Source: Spinacia oleracea
Lineage: Eukaryota > Streptophyta > Magnoliopsida > Caryophyllales > Amaranthaceae
NCBI RefSeq assembly: GCF_020520425.1
Contig: NC_079490.1
Location: 7,936,001 to 8,000,000, forward strand
Direction of reading: 5' to 3'
Length of the DNA stretch: 64,000 nucleotides
Shown here: piece by piece, positions 12,223 to 22,512 of the stretch
Layout of the letters: each line of letters opens with the position of its first letter
How positions within the stretch are numbered: position 1 is the first letter of the stretch
Notes under the pieces: model-generated
What the model was told of the DNA's origin: nothing
Database searches by the model: none
Seen by the model: only the letters and a program-made list of their open reading frames with translations
Made by a program: the position numbers and the translations under genes

Positions 12223-13791
12223 TGACATGTTTTATTAGTCTCGTGTCTTGTCGATTTCGTGTTTTATATAGGTGATTGCTTGTAATCTTATGATTGTTAG
12301 TACTTTCTCCATGTTTTTTTTATGTTTGATCTTTTGATGTTACACTAGACCATGCATCATAAATGATGAGTTAGTGGCTTTGAATTAATGGTTAAAATTA
12401 AAGGCTGTGTACTCTAATTCCTGAGTACGCATTTCCTCCGACATTTATAATTTGTATTTCTTATATGAGATTATAAATGAGGGAGGGGAGTAAAACCCTG
12501 GATCTATCGTATAGAAGACCTTAACCTTTACAATTAAACCACGACCTCGTAGGTAAATAGGTTCTTATATAGTATCAAATAATAGGATTTGTCTCACTTT
12601 GTACTTCATGTAGTTCATCCCGGACTCGTGATTTAAAACGAATCATATATACACCTAGGTTTATATTAAAAATGTTTGAAAATATTTTTTTTGTTAATAA
12701 ATCTTTCTAATAAGTCGAACTATTTAGATCTAATCCCAGTTCTTATTTTGTGGAATCTAGTTAAACTTAAAGTAATGTAATTCCCTTCTTGAGTTCTCAA
12801 TGGCCTCGATATGAGTTGCCTACTAGACCTTTAGATATTGCTATTGTCAGAAGTAGGTTCCGTTCTATTGGACTTATTTTGACCGAACTTATATTATCTG
12901 AACTTATATGAACTTATTTTATCTGAAAAAAAAGCTTATTTTATCTGAAATACACTTATTTTTGAAAATGTCTAAAATAAGTCCAAAAAAGTCGAACATA
13001 ACACAACCTAAATATGTAATATGTAAATCTATAATATGTGCTCTTAAAAACACAAAAAATTATGTACTCTGAAATATGTACTCTGTCGATATTAACACTT
13101 GGGATTGATGATGATACTCGTGGAGGTTGGGAAAGTTTGTACTAATCAACCAATAACATACTCTATACCTTAACGGCTCGTTTGATAGCCGATAACAAAC
13201 GATGAGAATTAGAATAAATCAAAGTGTTATTTGACAAAAAATAACATCCCAATACTTTCTCGACATTAACATATATAAGTATAACTTGATAATTGATGAT
13301 CATACATTAACTTGCGCGAAGTAACGAGTGCTAGGAGGTCCATATAAAACTCTAAACAAATAATACAAAGTTTGTTTGTTGTTAATTTCTTAACAAAAAG
13401 GACTCTTCCTAGCTATCTAAAAGTAGAACATATTAGATTACCCAGAAAGGAACCAAAAAACGGAGCTCCATTCCTACGGTACGGACTAACAACTATGGAG
13501 TACTGTATTCACAAAAAGGAGCTGCACCTGCACTACACGAAGCCATGAAGGGAAGGGAATACCCCTACCCGATAACCCGATTGGAAACCGAGTTAAAGTT
13601 ACTGAGAGAAACCCAAACCCGACCTGAATCGAATCCGAATGATCTAAAATCGACCATATTTGACCCATTTATTATATTTTGTAGTATCATTAAGTTTTAC
13701 AATATTTGTGATATTTTTTTTTTGACACAACTCGATATTGACCCTAAACTAAACCCGAGCTTGACCCAATGACCTGAATCGCCACCCCTAC
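12223..13791. other. Intergenic DNA between units A and B
   Basis: The end of unit A (to about 12797) is followed by 530 bases with no visible gene, then the start of unit B at 13330. A poly-pyrimidine and 'cttattttatctga' repeat tract lies near 12880-12980. The tract at 13545-13772 is open on the plus strand but is low in coding character, and I regard it as non-genic. Confidence 0.45.
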
Positions 13792-15972
13792 TTAAAATGG
13801 TGCAGTGACTACATCCCTTAATGTGTCCAACGTAAAATACTGATCATTGTATGATGGATACGCGTCTTCTTCGTCGTCTAGACATCCACTTGCAGCCATT
13901 GTACACGACGTATTTCTGTTCGTCGGAGTTGCTACCGGCGCCATACCCTACAAAATCAATACAATTAATTAATACGATTAAGGTGGTGATCGTCTTGGCA
14001 TGTACGATTAATGGTAACGTACGAGTCATCGTAATGGAAATAATATAACAAAAGGTCTTGCATGCACAAGGTGTACAATAAATTTATTGTACACCAATAT
14101 AATTTTTACCCGATTTTCTTTAACTTTTATCCAATTTTCTCTAACTTTTATATTATTAAAAAAGAAGTTGATCGATAAACATTTTAAAAGGCTAAATGAT
14201 GAATTCTATACATTATTAGTGATTTTGAAGAATTTTTTATTAAAATGAAAAATTTATCAGTAAAAAATAGATAACTTTTACGTATATAAGGGTAACTTTT
14301 AAACATTTTACGTTAACTTTAACTTCGGTGCACAGTATTTATCGTACAACCCATGTAAATACGAATTTGTGATAATATAATATAGGAGAAACATTTGAAT
14401 GTCCAACCTAAGAAGGTACGGAATATATACGTAAGTACTTTTTTTTAGGTCCATGTGTAACACATGCGTTAATGTGGGTTTGAACATCGCTTTCACTTGT
14501 ACAAACTTGTTACTACGTGTGATACAAAAATCATAATTACTCCCTCCGTTCCTTAATACTCGCACCGTTTTGACTGGACACGCATGTCGATGCACAACTT
14601 TGACCACCAATATTTTTAACTACATATTATAAAAACTTATAAAAATTTTAATATTTTGAAAATATATATTAAGATGAAGCCAACACTATATTATATACTA
14701 ACATTTTTTTTATATACTAGAAATAAAATAGGGAAAGTGAATTATGTGAATAGTGCAAAAAGTCAAAACGGTGCGAGTATTAAGGGACAGAGGGAGTAAT
14801 GTTTTGTCCACAGGTTTAAGCAAATACATACTCCGTACCTCTGTAAATATTTGATTGGCTTCTTCCATACTCCTTGATTTTACTATGTATAAAGCTGCAT
14901 CCTGCATTATTTATTTAGAGTAATTAAGTATGGACTATACAATTTACATAATTATAAAAAAAAAAAAAAAAAAAATAGAACATACTCTATCTTAATACAA
15001 CATGCAGGCCAAATAATAATAATAATAATAAAAAAAAAATCATATTTAAACCACTGTTAACTAATTATGCATGTTGCTCTATCTTAATAGAATGTGCAGG
15101 CCACAAAAATTCAACCTAGTAATTAATAACTTGTTTTTTTATTCTCTCTAAGTAGAAGCATTAATTTTTGATTAGGTAATGCAAAATTGTAAGTACTAGT
15201 AATAGTTACTTTCATTTTACAAATTTCAATGCAATGATCTATACTTCGTATATATTTACTCTGTATTCATATGACAGATAATGATGCGCTTATTCATCTG
15301 ATTTTATTTAAAAATTAAATTTATCGTTTTTCCTGAATAGATCTAAGAAACATATATCTTCTTCCTAGCTAGATTAGCTAAATGCATACTTAGAAAATAT
15401 AAGTACTAAAATTACCATGTTTTTGCTAGGGGTCCCCAAATTCCTTTAAAAATATCTAAAATACTTAGAAAATACCCATGACAAATTAATACAATATTTG
15501 ATTCATATAATCGAAAAATGATAAACGTCGCAACATGCGACCTTTAAGCCGTGTCACAAAGATGACATGACATGTTTATGTGTCATGATTTAAATTAAAA
15601 ATCAAAACATTTAACTTATATAATCTACTATACATGTTTAACTTATATAATCTACTATACTAATTTGTTTTTTTTTTTTTTTTTATTTATACCGATTACC
15701 TTATTTACATATTTTCATAATAAAAATATTACGATGACACATATCCTACGTGACGCTTATATGTACCAATTAAACTCTAGCACATAAGATTGTGACAACA
15801 TTTAGTTATCGCAACTTGCGACCTTTATCATTACCCTTGTATAATATCATCCCTCGGATTTATCCAAAACACATACCCTTGCAGATTGAATTTGTCGAAA
15901 ATTAAGAGTACGAGGCTCAAATTCGATCGATGATTTCCTATCAATTCTCATAATCGGTACAACTTCTGTCAT
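13792..15972 (-). CDS. Small uncharacterised protein, copy B (3 exons)
   Basis: The exons are 15877-15972 (32 codons), 14839-14901 (21 codons) and 13792-13947 (51 codons plus TAA). Introns are phase 0 as in copy A. The product is 104 aa. Exon 1 differs from copy A by one residue (VVPIMRID against VVPITRID). Exon 2 has SMEEANQIFTE. Exon 3 is three codons shorter and ends TLDTLRDVVTAPF. The middle of exon 3 is the least conserved part, while both ends are nearly fixed. TATAAATAAAGG lies about 60 bases upstream of the ATG. The donor of exon 2 is GTACGG, slightly weaker than in copy A. The gene looks intact. Function is unknown; a wound- or stress-induced regulator is a guess from the promoter G-box and resemblance to small wound-induced proteins. 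Confidence 0.72.
14049..14363 (+). repeat. Dispersed repeat, copy 2
   Basis: Second copy of the repeat at 9752-10020, here in intron 2 of small gene B. It starts near AGGTCTTGCATGCACAAGGTG and closes near TACAACCCATGTAAATACG. A short internal duplication of the TGTACA/TTTATTGTACACC end lies at its left edge. Confidence 0.6.
14540..14796. mobile_element. Stowaway MITE in intron 2 of small gene B
   Basis: This 257-bp element starts CTCCCTCCGTTCCTTAATAC and ends with its inverted repeat GTATTAAGGGACAGAGGGAG. TA duplications lie at 14538-14539 and 14797-14798. The terminal match extends for about 35 bp, including CGCACCGTTTTGAC. Confidence 0.9.
15605..15662 (+). repeat. Short tandem duplication (TTTAACTTATATAATCTACT)
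   Basis: The 20-bp phrase TTTAACTTATATAATCTACT with its following ATAC occurs twice in direct succession in intron 1 of small gene B. Confidence 0.8.
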
Positions 15973-16030
15973 CTCTTCTATTTCGAGTTTGGTTTTGTGT
16001 TTGAAACAACTAAATTATGAAAGTGGCTAG

Positions 16031-16042
16031 CCTTTATTTATA
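16031..16042 (-). promoter_or_regulatory. TATA box of small gene B
   Basis: TATAAATAAAGG on the minus strand, identical to copy A, about 60 bases upstream of the start codon at 15972. The G-box CACGTG at 16161-16166 and a conserved 'taacggctta' block near 16125 accompany it. Confidence 0.6.
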
Positions 16043-16270
16043 GTATGAAAAACATTTTATTCATTTATTCATATTATTATTTTATTATACGGCAAAAATA
16101 TCTTAATATCACTTTAACTAATTAACGGCTTATGGCGGTCAACAAAATACTACAACTACACACGTGTCAATCTGTTATGGGTTGATTATCCATGTGGCAG
16201 ACGTTGAAGGCTTTTGATCTAGGTTGATGGAGGAAGTCTTAATTTATACGGGTATACCATTAAAATGGTA

Positions 16271-16598
16271 CTCCCTCCGTCCCGGAATACTCGACCCGGT
16301 TTGACCGCCACAGAGTTTAAGGGATTTGAATTGACTTATTTAATTTAATAGGTAGTAGTTGATAGTGGGGTATTATTTTAATGTAGTTAGTGGGAGGTGG
16401 GTTAAGAGGTGGGGTTTGGGGAGAGTAGGGGTTGAATTTTTAATTATTTTTTGTATGGAGTAGGGGGTAGGTGGGTTAATAGGGGTGGAGTGAGAAATAA
16501 TATAATATTGTTAGAATATTTCCATTTTTAGAAACAGGTCAAGTATTAAGGGACGGCCCGATAAGGAAAACAGGTCAAGTATTCCGGGACGGAGGGAG
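16271..16598. mobile_element. Stowaway MITE
   Basis: This 328-bp element has near-perfect inverted ends, CTCCCTCCGTCCCGGAATAC and GTATTCCGGGACGGAGGGAG. TA duplications lie at 16269-16270 and 16599-16600. A second, subterminal copy of the right end ('caggtcaagtattaagggacgg') lies at about 16535-16555. It is a young member, upstream of small gene B. Confidence 0.92.
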
Positions 16599-16626
16599 TA
16601 TACTAATATTCTACATTTTTTTTTAG

Positions 16627-16745
16627 TCCAAATCACATAGTTTAGTATAAGAAAAGTAGTTGTATTTTCTCATGTAATACCAAACAACATAGTTTGGTAA
16701 CATGATTTCATTTTTATTTGGTTCCAAACAACATAGTTTGGTACT
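16627..16745. repeat. Three copies of a 20-bp imperfect palindrome
   Basis: ACCAAACAACATAGTTTGGT occurs at about 16679-16698. A near-identical copy (CCAAACAACATAGTTTGGTA) lies at about 16723-16742 and a diverged one (CCAAATCACATAGTTTAGTA) at 16628. The arms CCAAA and TTTGG pair around an 8-base centre. Confidence 0.7.
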
Positions 16746-16749
16746 CACA

Positions 16750-17679
16750 GTCAAAGGTAAATGTTACTTATCGTAGGTCAGACTCAATTTATTACATGAA
16801 TTTACGATTTAGCCTTAATATAACAATTGAAGTTACTCTTTTGCCTTTAATATACCATTTTAATAGTATACCTAATATAGATTCAAAAAACCTCGTATTG
16901 GTGTATCCAAGTTTAAAGGAGTTCATGATGCTGAATATTTCCCAATATTTTGGACCGACTTTTCAACATAAAATATATAATTTAATCAAGATTTTTTTTA
17001 AGGTATAGTTGCCTTGTTATATAATGCCTTGTTGTAGACGAATTATTGGGTGCCACGTAATGTTTTTTTCAAGTTTTAAGTATTTATTAAAAATAGAATT
17101 TGGCAAGCTAAAATGTTAGCAAATTGGTGACCACAATAAACTATACGTGTATTCTAGCGATCGTTGTACATATCTTTTTCTGGTTGATCTTTTGATGTTA
17201 GACTTGACTATTTAGAGCTCGTAAACATATCGCGTGACTTGTATCGTTTGTATTTGATCTGGTATTATTCGTAAAATTTATCAAAATTATATAAAATATA
17301 AGATAATTGTATAATCTGACAAATTAATTTAAATGAGTTATGTTTGATTAGTCTCATATCTTATTGAGTTTGTGTTTTCAATCATTTTTTTTTTAACGGC
17401 TACTACAACATTTCAATCTTATGATTGTTGCACATATCTTTTTCTCTTTGATTCTTTTGATGTTAGACTAGACCATGCATCATCAATGATGTGTTAGTGG
17501 CTTAGGGATAATGGTTGAGAGTAAAGGCATATGTCACGCTAAGTCACGAGTATACGTACGTTTCTCAATATCGATAATTTATATTGCTTTTATGATTCAT
17601 TCGCACAAATAAATATCATACCAATATACCATGCATACATCCGACAGATCTATATCCTAAAAAATTAAATAGTAGGTTC
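16750..17679. other. Unit B DNA without gene
   Basis: Sequence homologous to unit A around 7100-7800 and 12200-12450, but without the insertions found there. The Helitron empty site is at 17333/17334 and the Stowaway empty site near 17112-17129. No gene was seen. Confidence 0.5.
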
Positions 17680-18099
17680 TATTGGAGTATCATGCATTGC
17701 ATCATCAACATCGAGCAGTCATAGCTCTCAGCAAGATCAGCCACACACAATGCAAGATAGCAATGCCACATGGGAAGCTTTCTAACTAACTTATTCTAGA
17801 AGCATCTTAAGTGTAACAAACTCTACCCTATTTCAGTGATTCTGTTATAGAATCAGTTAAGCAATCATGATGTAATAACTAGCATTAGATGATGATGTGC
17901 ACTTTAGGCACAATATGATTGGTCATCAGATTGTATGAAGCAATCTGATTGGTTAGCACACATCATAGCTCTTGTATATATACTAATCTAGCTGCTGTAA
18001 TAATGATCAATCAATACAATAATTCTCTCCTCTCTATTTCTTCATTCTCTGAGTTCTCTACTCTATCTCTCTCTTTCTGAGTTCCTTAGAACTCTAACA
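17680..18099 (+). repeat. 5' LTR of Ty1/copia element
   Basis: 420 bp, beginning TATTGG where TGTTGG is usual, and ending AACA. A CT-rich tract and TATATATACTAATC near 17975 are probable promoter parts. It is nearly identical to 21391-21810. Confidence 0.93.
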
Positions 18100-18111
18100 T
18101 GGTATCAGAGC
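18100..18111 (+). other. Primer binding site (tRNA-iMet)
   Basis: TGGTATCAGAGC directly abuts the 5' LTR. It is complementary to the 3' end of plant initiator tRNA-Met, the usual primer of copia elements. Confidence 0.95.
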
Positions 18112-18251
18112 AAGATCATTGATCCTGCTTCTCTTTGCTTCTAAATCTGGTTAACAGATTGAGTTCTTCAGTATTTCTTTTGATAACAAATCAAGAATTC
18201 CAACTTTCTCTTCGAAAATTCAGTAGAATTGTTTGAAGAATTCTCATCACA

Positions 18252-20011
18252 ATGCCTGGAGATCAACAAACCGAACCTGCTACAAATCCAAATTCAGCCT
18301 ATTACTTGAGCAACAATGATTTGAATGCTCCCAAATTGGTTAATATAGTGTTTGAAGGTAAATGTTTCAATGATTGGAAACGTTCGATGATAATAGCTTT
18401 ATCAGCAAGAAACAAGCTGTGTTTTGTTGATGGTAGCTTAAATCAGCCAGCTGCAAACTCTCATAATCTCAGAATATGGAATAGATGCAATGATTTGGTT
18501 ATTTCCTGGATTTTAGCTTCTTTAGAACCTTCAATTGGTAGAAGTGTTTTATATCTCAGAACTGCAAGGGAGATATGGCTTGATCTAGAAGAAAGATTTT
18601 GTCAATCTTTTGGTCCACAGTTATACACCATACAACAGCAATTGAGTGATCTTAATCAGGAAGAAAATGAGGAGATCTCAAGTTTTTCACTAAAATTAAG
18701 CTATTGTGGGATCAGCTTGATGGATTAGATCCTATACCAGCCTGTGTATGCACTAGATGTAGTTGCACACTCACCTTGAAATTGCTGAAAATACAGCAGA
18801 ACCAGAGATTGATTCAGTTTTTAATGAAACTGAGTCAGAAGTTTGATCACTCTAAAAGTTCAATTCTCATGATGAATCCACTTCCTACCATTTCGAAAGC
18901 TTATGGATTACTGCTCCAGGAGGAACAACAGAAAGGAGTTTGCATTAACAAAACACAGCCTACTGAATCAGCAGCTTTTGCCACAAGGAGATTCAATGAA
19001 AACAATAAGCCATACAGAAATGTGTACACACCAGGAAACAACAATATCTCACACAACACAGCTGGTCAAGCTAGAAACTACAGCTACAACAGGAACAGTT
19101 TGTTCTGTGAGCATTGTAGAATGAAGAATCATACAATTGACAAATGTTGGAAATTGCATGGCTATCCTAAAGACTTCAAGAACAAAGGAAAAAGAGTAGC
19201 AGCAACAGCTCAATTGGAAGATTATGCAGACAAAGATAAACAAAGTGAAGAGGATTCAGGCATGATACATGCCACATTTACTGAAGAACAGTACAACCAG
19301 TTGATGAAATGCTTTAAGATTCCCCAAGCTGCTAAACAAGTTGAGGCACATGGCTCTAGCTCACTTGGTTTGGCAACTAGCTCTCAATACAAAGGTACTT
19401 TCTGTCTTTTCTCTGATTTTAAAAGAAAGTGGATATTAGACAGTGGTGCTAGTGATCACATGTGTTCAGATATCACTATGTTTTCATCTATTGAAGCTAT
19501 TCACCACAGAAATCATACTATTACAATACCAGATGGTAAAGAATTACAAGTTACTCATCAAGGACAGATTAATCTTGCTGAAAACATTGTTCTACAGAAT
19601 GTTTTACATGTTCCTGGATTCAAGTTTAACTTGATTTCTATCTCTAAGTTATGTTCTGATTCTGGATATTCTATTTCTTTCACCAATGATGAATGTTTCA
19701 TTCAGGACCTTTCCAAGAACAAGCTTACTCTGCTTGGTAAGCTGGAAAAGGGATTATACACTTTCAGTGAAGATTTACTGGTTTCTGGCACTCCAATTCC
19801 ACAGACTGACTATGCCTTGTCTAGCCTAGATTCAGCTGCTGTAGAAGAATCTAAACTCTGGCATCTTAGACTAGGGCATTTACCTTTTGGTAGAATAAAG
19901 AACATCCCAAATATTGATGTTAAAGGTTGCTTAGCTAAATGTTTCTGTCAAATCTGTCCATTGGCAAAACAAACTAGGTGTATATTATTTACACATAATC
20001 ATTATGTGTAA
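18252..20011 (+). pseudogene. Copia gag and partial pol, frameshifted
   Basis: The first frame (18252-18728) encodes the gag N-terminus, including the FEGKCFNDWKRSM and ARNKLCFVDGS motifs of copia gag. A one-base shift near the T-run at about 18680 moves the frame, and gag continues to 20011 (WDQLDGLDPIP). It includes a zinc knuckle (CEHCRMKNHTIDKC), the aspartic protease motif WILDSGASDHMCSD and the GAG-pre-integrase motif LWHLRLGHL, ending CQICPLAKQTR. After that the match stops at about 19978, where foreign sequence begins. No integrase, RT or RNase H is present. It is a non-coding relic inside a recent element. Confidence 0.88.
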
Positions 20012-20030
20012 ACAAAAGGGTGTTTACACA
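19990..20030. repeat. Hairpin with repeated arm
   Basis: TTTACACATAA, TCA, TTATGTGTAAA form an 11-bp perfect stem with a 3-base loop. The left arm (TTTACACATAATCATT) occurs again about 30 bases further on. It lies at the edge of the LTR-like block. Confidence 0.8.
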
Positions 20031-20469
20031 TAATCATTTAGCATAGTTTAGATGCATACACTTTGTTGCGTGCCTTCCCTAGCTGCGCCCGAACCGAACA
20101 AGAACAAGTCTTTAGGACTCCAAATGTCGTCCCTCCGTAGATAGTCCACAACACGTCCGGATCCGCCTTAAGCTTGACCAACTAGGATCGCCCTTAAGGT
20201 ACTTAGAATTTTCGGCTAGTATAGGCAATTGTATGACTGAATTTTTGCTCTCAAAAATCACTTTGAATACTTGAATACTCTGTGCAAAATAATGACCCTA
20301 GGCCTTTATTTATAGAGGTATGGAAAGGGAATTTTAATCCTATTAGGATACGAATTAATTAAACTAGAATCCTAATAGAATTCTTATTTTAATTAATTCA
20401 TCCTTTTAGGTTTAGGAATTTAATCATATGTCGAAACCTGATAGCTTTAGGATTCGTATAGCACACCAA

Positions 20470-20700
20470 CACACACACGCACGCACAACAGCCCACGAGG
20501 GGCGCCATGCGCGCGCGCGCAGCCCGCGAGCTCGCAGCCCATTGCCACGAGGCCCACACGCTGCCGCAGCGTTGGCGCGCGATGGGCCTGCCTTGCGGTG
20601 GGCCTGGCACAGCCTTGGCTGGTGCGTTGTGGCGCGCTGGCTTGCTGGGCGATGGCCCGGCTTCGTGCTGGGCCTTCGTCTGGCAGTCCTCGTCCGATGC
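20470..20700. other. GC-rich island inside LTR-like block
   Basis: This stretch includes (CA)n/(CG)n tracts such as GCGCGCGCGCAGCCCGCG, in strong contrast to the ~33% GC surroundings. Several frames are open over about 250 bases, but the composition explains this. I see no protein motif. Confidence 0.6.
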
Positions 20701-20714
20701 TAATTCGTACGATA

Positions 20715-21045
20715 CGCTTCCGATTAATTTCCCGATTCCGGAATTCATTTCCGATACGAACAATATTTAATATTTCCGATTCCGGAATTAATTTCCGTTT
20801 CGAACAAATATTTAATATTTCCGTTTCCGGAATTTATTTTCCGATTCCGGTAATATTTCTGATTCTGACAATATTTCCGATTCCGGCAATATTTCCGATT
20901 CCGGCAATATTTCCATTTCCGATAATATTTTCCGATACGTACCATGTTTCCGTTTCCGGCAACATCTACGACTTGGATAATATTTATATTTCCGATACGA
21001 TCCATATTTCCGTTTCCGGCAATATCATCGTTTCCGGAGTATTCA
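20715..21045 (+). repeat. Degenerate array of ATTTCCGATTCCGG units
   Basis: About fifteen variable units of 16-30 bp built from TTCCGATTCCGG or TTCCGTTTCCGG followed by AATATT or GCAATA. CpG-rich words are spaced regularly in AT-rich spacers. It lies in the presumed LTR, so a promoter or methylation-target role is possible. Confidence 0.75.
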
Positions 21046-21373
21046 TTTCTTGCCTTGTGACGATCTCAGCTCCCACTGAAACCAAGATCCGTCGATTCCG
21101 AATATCCATAGATGGAGTATTTAATGCCATTAAATACTTGATCCGTTTACGTACTATTTGTGTGACCCTACGGGTTCAGTCAAGAGTAAGCTGTGGATTA
21201 ATATCATTAATTCCACTTGAACTGAAGCGGCCTCTAGCTAGGCATTCAGCTCACTTGATCTCACTGAATTATTAACTTGTTAATTAATACTGAACCGCAT
21301 TTATTAGACTTAACATAGAATGCATACTTGGACCAAGGGCATTATTTCCTTCAGTTCCACCAGTCCCAAGTTT

Positions 21374-21390
21374 GAGGGGGGGGGGGGGGG
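21374..21390 (+). other. Polypurine tract with long G run
   Basis: GAG followed by an uninterrupted G run (about 15 G) abuts the 3' LTR. This is the plus-strand primer position. The long G run is unusual for a PPT, which is normally mixed A and G. Confidence 0.75.
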
Positions 21391-21810
21391 TATTGGAGTA
21401 TCATGCATTGCAGCATCAACATCGAGCAGTCATAGCTCTCAGCAAGATCAGCCACACACAATGCAAGATAGCAATGCCACATGAGAAGCTTTCTAACTAA
21501 CTTATTCTAGAAGCATCTTAAGTGTAACAAACTCTACCCTATTTCAGTGATTCTGTTATGGAATCAGTTAAGCAATCATGATGTAATAACTAGCATTAGA
21601 TGATGATGTGCACTTTAGGCACAATATGATTGGTCATCAGATTGTATGAAGCAATCTGATTGGTTAGCACACATCATAGCTCTTGTATATATACTAATCT
21701 AGCTGCTGTAATAATGATCAATCAATACAATAATTCTCTCCTCTCTATTTCTTCATTCTCTTCATTCTCTACTCTATCTCTCTCTTTCTGAGTTCCTTAG
21801 AACTCTAACA
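21391..21810 (+). repeat. 3' LTR of Ty1/copia element
   Basis: 420 bp, nearly identical to 17680-18099. Differences seen include CATTGCAG for CATTGCAT, CATGAGAAG for CATGGGAAG, TTATGGAATC for TTATAGAATC, and TTCATTC for GAGTTC near the end. Confidence 0.93.
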
Positions 21811-22276
21811 GGTTCTTATACTTTTTGGTACGAATGATTTATATAACAACTTTACAAATTACAAATGAGGAAAGGGGATATAAACTCTTGACTAATCATA
21901 TACAAAACCTCAATCTTTATTATTAAACTGCAACTCGATAAATACGTTATTTTATATGATTATTAGTTAGTTAATTAACTTTACACCATGCATCAAATAA
22001 CGGGATTTGTCTCACTTTGTACGTCATGTGCGTGGTTCACCCTCGTGATTTAAAACGAATCAATATATGAATCATATACTACGTAGGTTTATATTAAAAA
22101 TGTTATAAACTAATTTATTTGTTAATATCTTTTTGATAACAAGAACTATTTAGACATAATAACAGTTGTTATTTTGTTGAATCTAGTTAAAGTATTCAAT
22201 GTAATTTCCTTCTTGAGTTCGATATGGTTTATGGTTTACTCATACATGATACCACTGATTATATCTTACGAGAGAT

Positions 22277-22317
22277 AATTAAGATTTTACTCTAAAAATT
22301 AGTCTAAAATCTTAATT
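22277..22317. repeat. Perfect 13-bp hairpin
   Basis: AATTAAGATTTTA at 22277-22289 and TAAAATCTTAATT at 22305-22317 form a perfect stem with a 15-base loop. It could be the end of a decayed transposon. No gene is adjacent. Confidence 0.7.
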
Positions 22318-22512
22318 GTATGTCTGAAAGACTGGAATAAACTCCATACTTATAAGTTATAAACGATTACATAATAGAAATAAATTTTACCTTTAACACA
22401 CCGCACGTTATAAAAATGAGAATGCTTGTTTTTATGGCAAGATGTGGACAATATTGTGAATATAAGGTGCACTTATGATGTACTATGGCCTATGGGTAAG
22501 AAATTAAGTGAA

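Larger units (their letters stand above)
19979..21353 (-). mobile_element. LTR-like sequence on the opposite strand
   Basis: Read on the minus strand, this block starts TGAAGGAAATAATGCCC at 21353 and ends TAATATACA at 19979, so it has TG...CA ends like a ~1.38-kb LTR. It contains a GC-rich core (20470-20700) and an array of CCGATTCCGG-like repeats. No target duplication is found (CTAGG on one side, GTTCC on the other), so it was probably left by recombination or deletion rather than by a simple insertion. It replaces about 3 kb of the host element's pol. Confidence 0.5.
17680..21810 (+). mobile_element. Ty1/copia retrotransposon, internally deleted
   Basis: Two 420-bp LTRs (17680-18099 and 21391-21810) start TATTGGAGTATCATGC and end CTCTAACA. 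They differ by only a handful of bases. The 5-bp target duplication GGTTC lies at 17675-17679 and 21811-21815. The initiator-tRNA-Met primer site TGGTATCAGAGC directly follows the left LTR, and a purine tract with a run of G precedes the right LTR. Gag and the start of pol are present. Integrase, reverse transcriptase and RNase H are missing and an unrelated LTR-like sequence (19979-21353) occupies that place. The element is young but cannot move on its own. Confidence 0.93.
13330..22220. repeat. Segmental duplication unit B
   Basis: This unit is collinear with unit A (4971-12797). It carries the second small gene, with exons in the same order and orientation and the same promoter blocks. Unit B-specific insertions are the Stowaway elements at 14540 and 16271 and the Ty1/copia element at 17680-21810. 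It lacks the Helitrons and the 7258 Stowaway, whose empty sites it preserves. Confidence 0.8.

Noticed and set aside
12540-12570. GGTTCTTATAT in unit A as the copia empty site
   Set aside because: It shares GGTTC with the target duplication, but flanking alignment places the true homologous position about 100 bases earlier, so the match is coincidental.
13486-13772. ORFs on both strands near 13.5-13.8 kb
   Set aside because: Short, overlapping, with no motif; the real signal here is exon 3 of small gene B, starting at 13792 on the minus strand.
20428-21275. Several overlapping ORFs on both strands at 20.4-21.3 kb
   Set aside because: They arise from the GC-rich core and the CCGATTCCGG array of an LTR-like sequence; no protein motif is visible.
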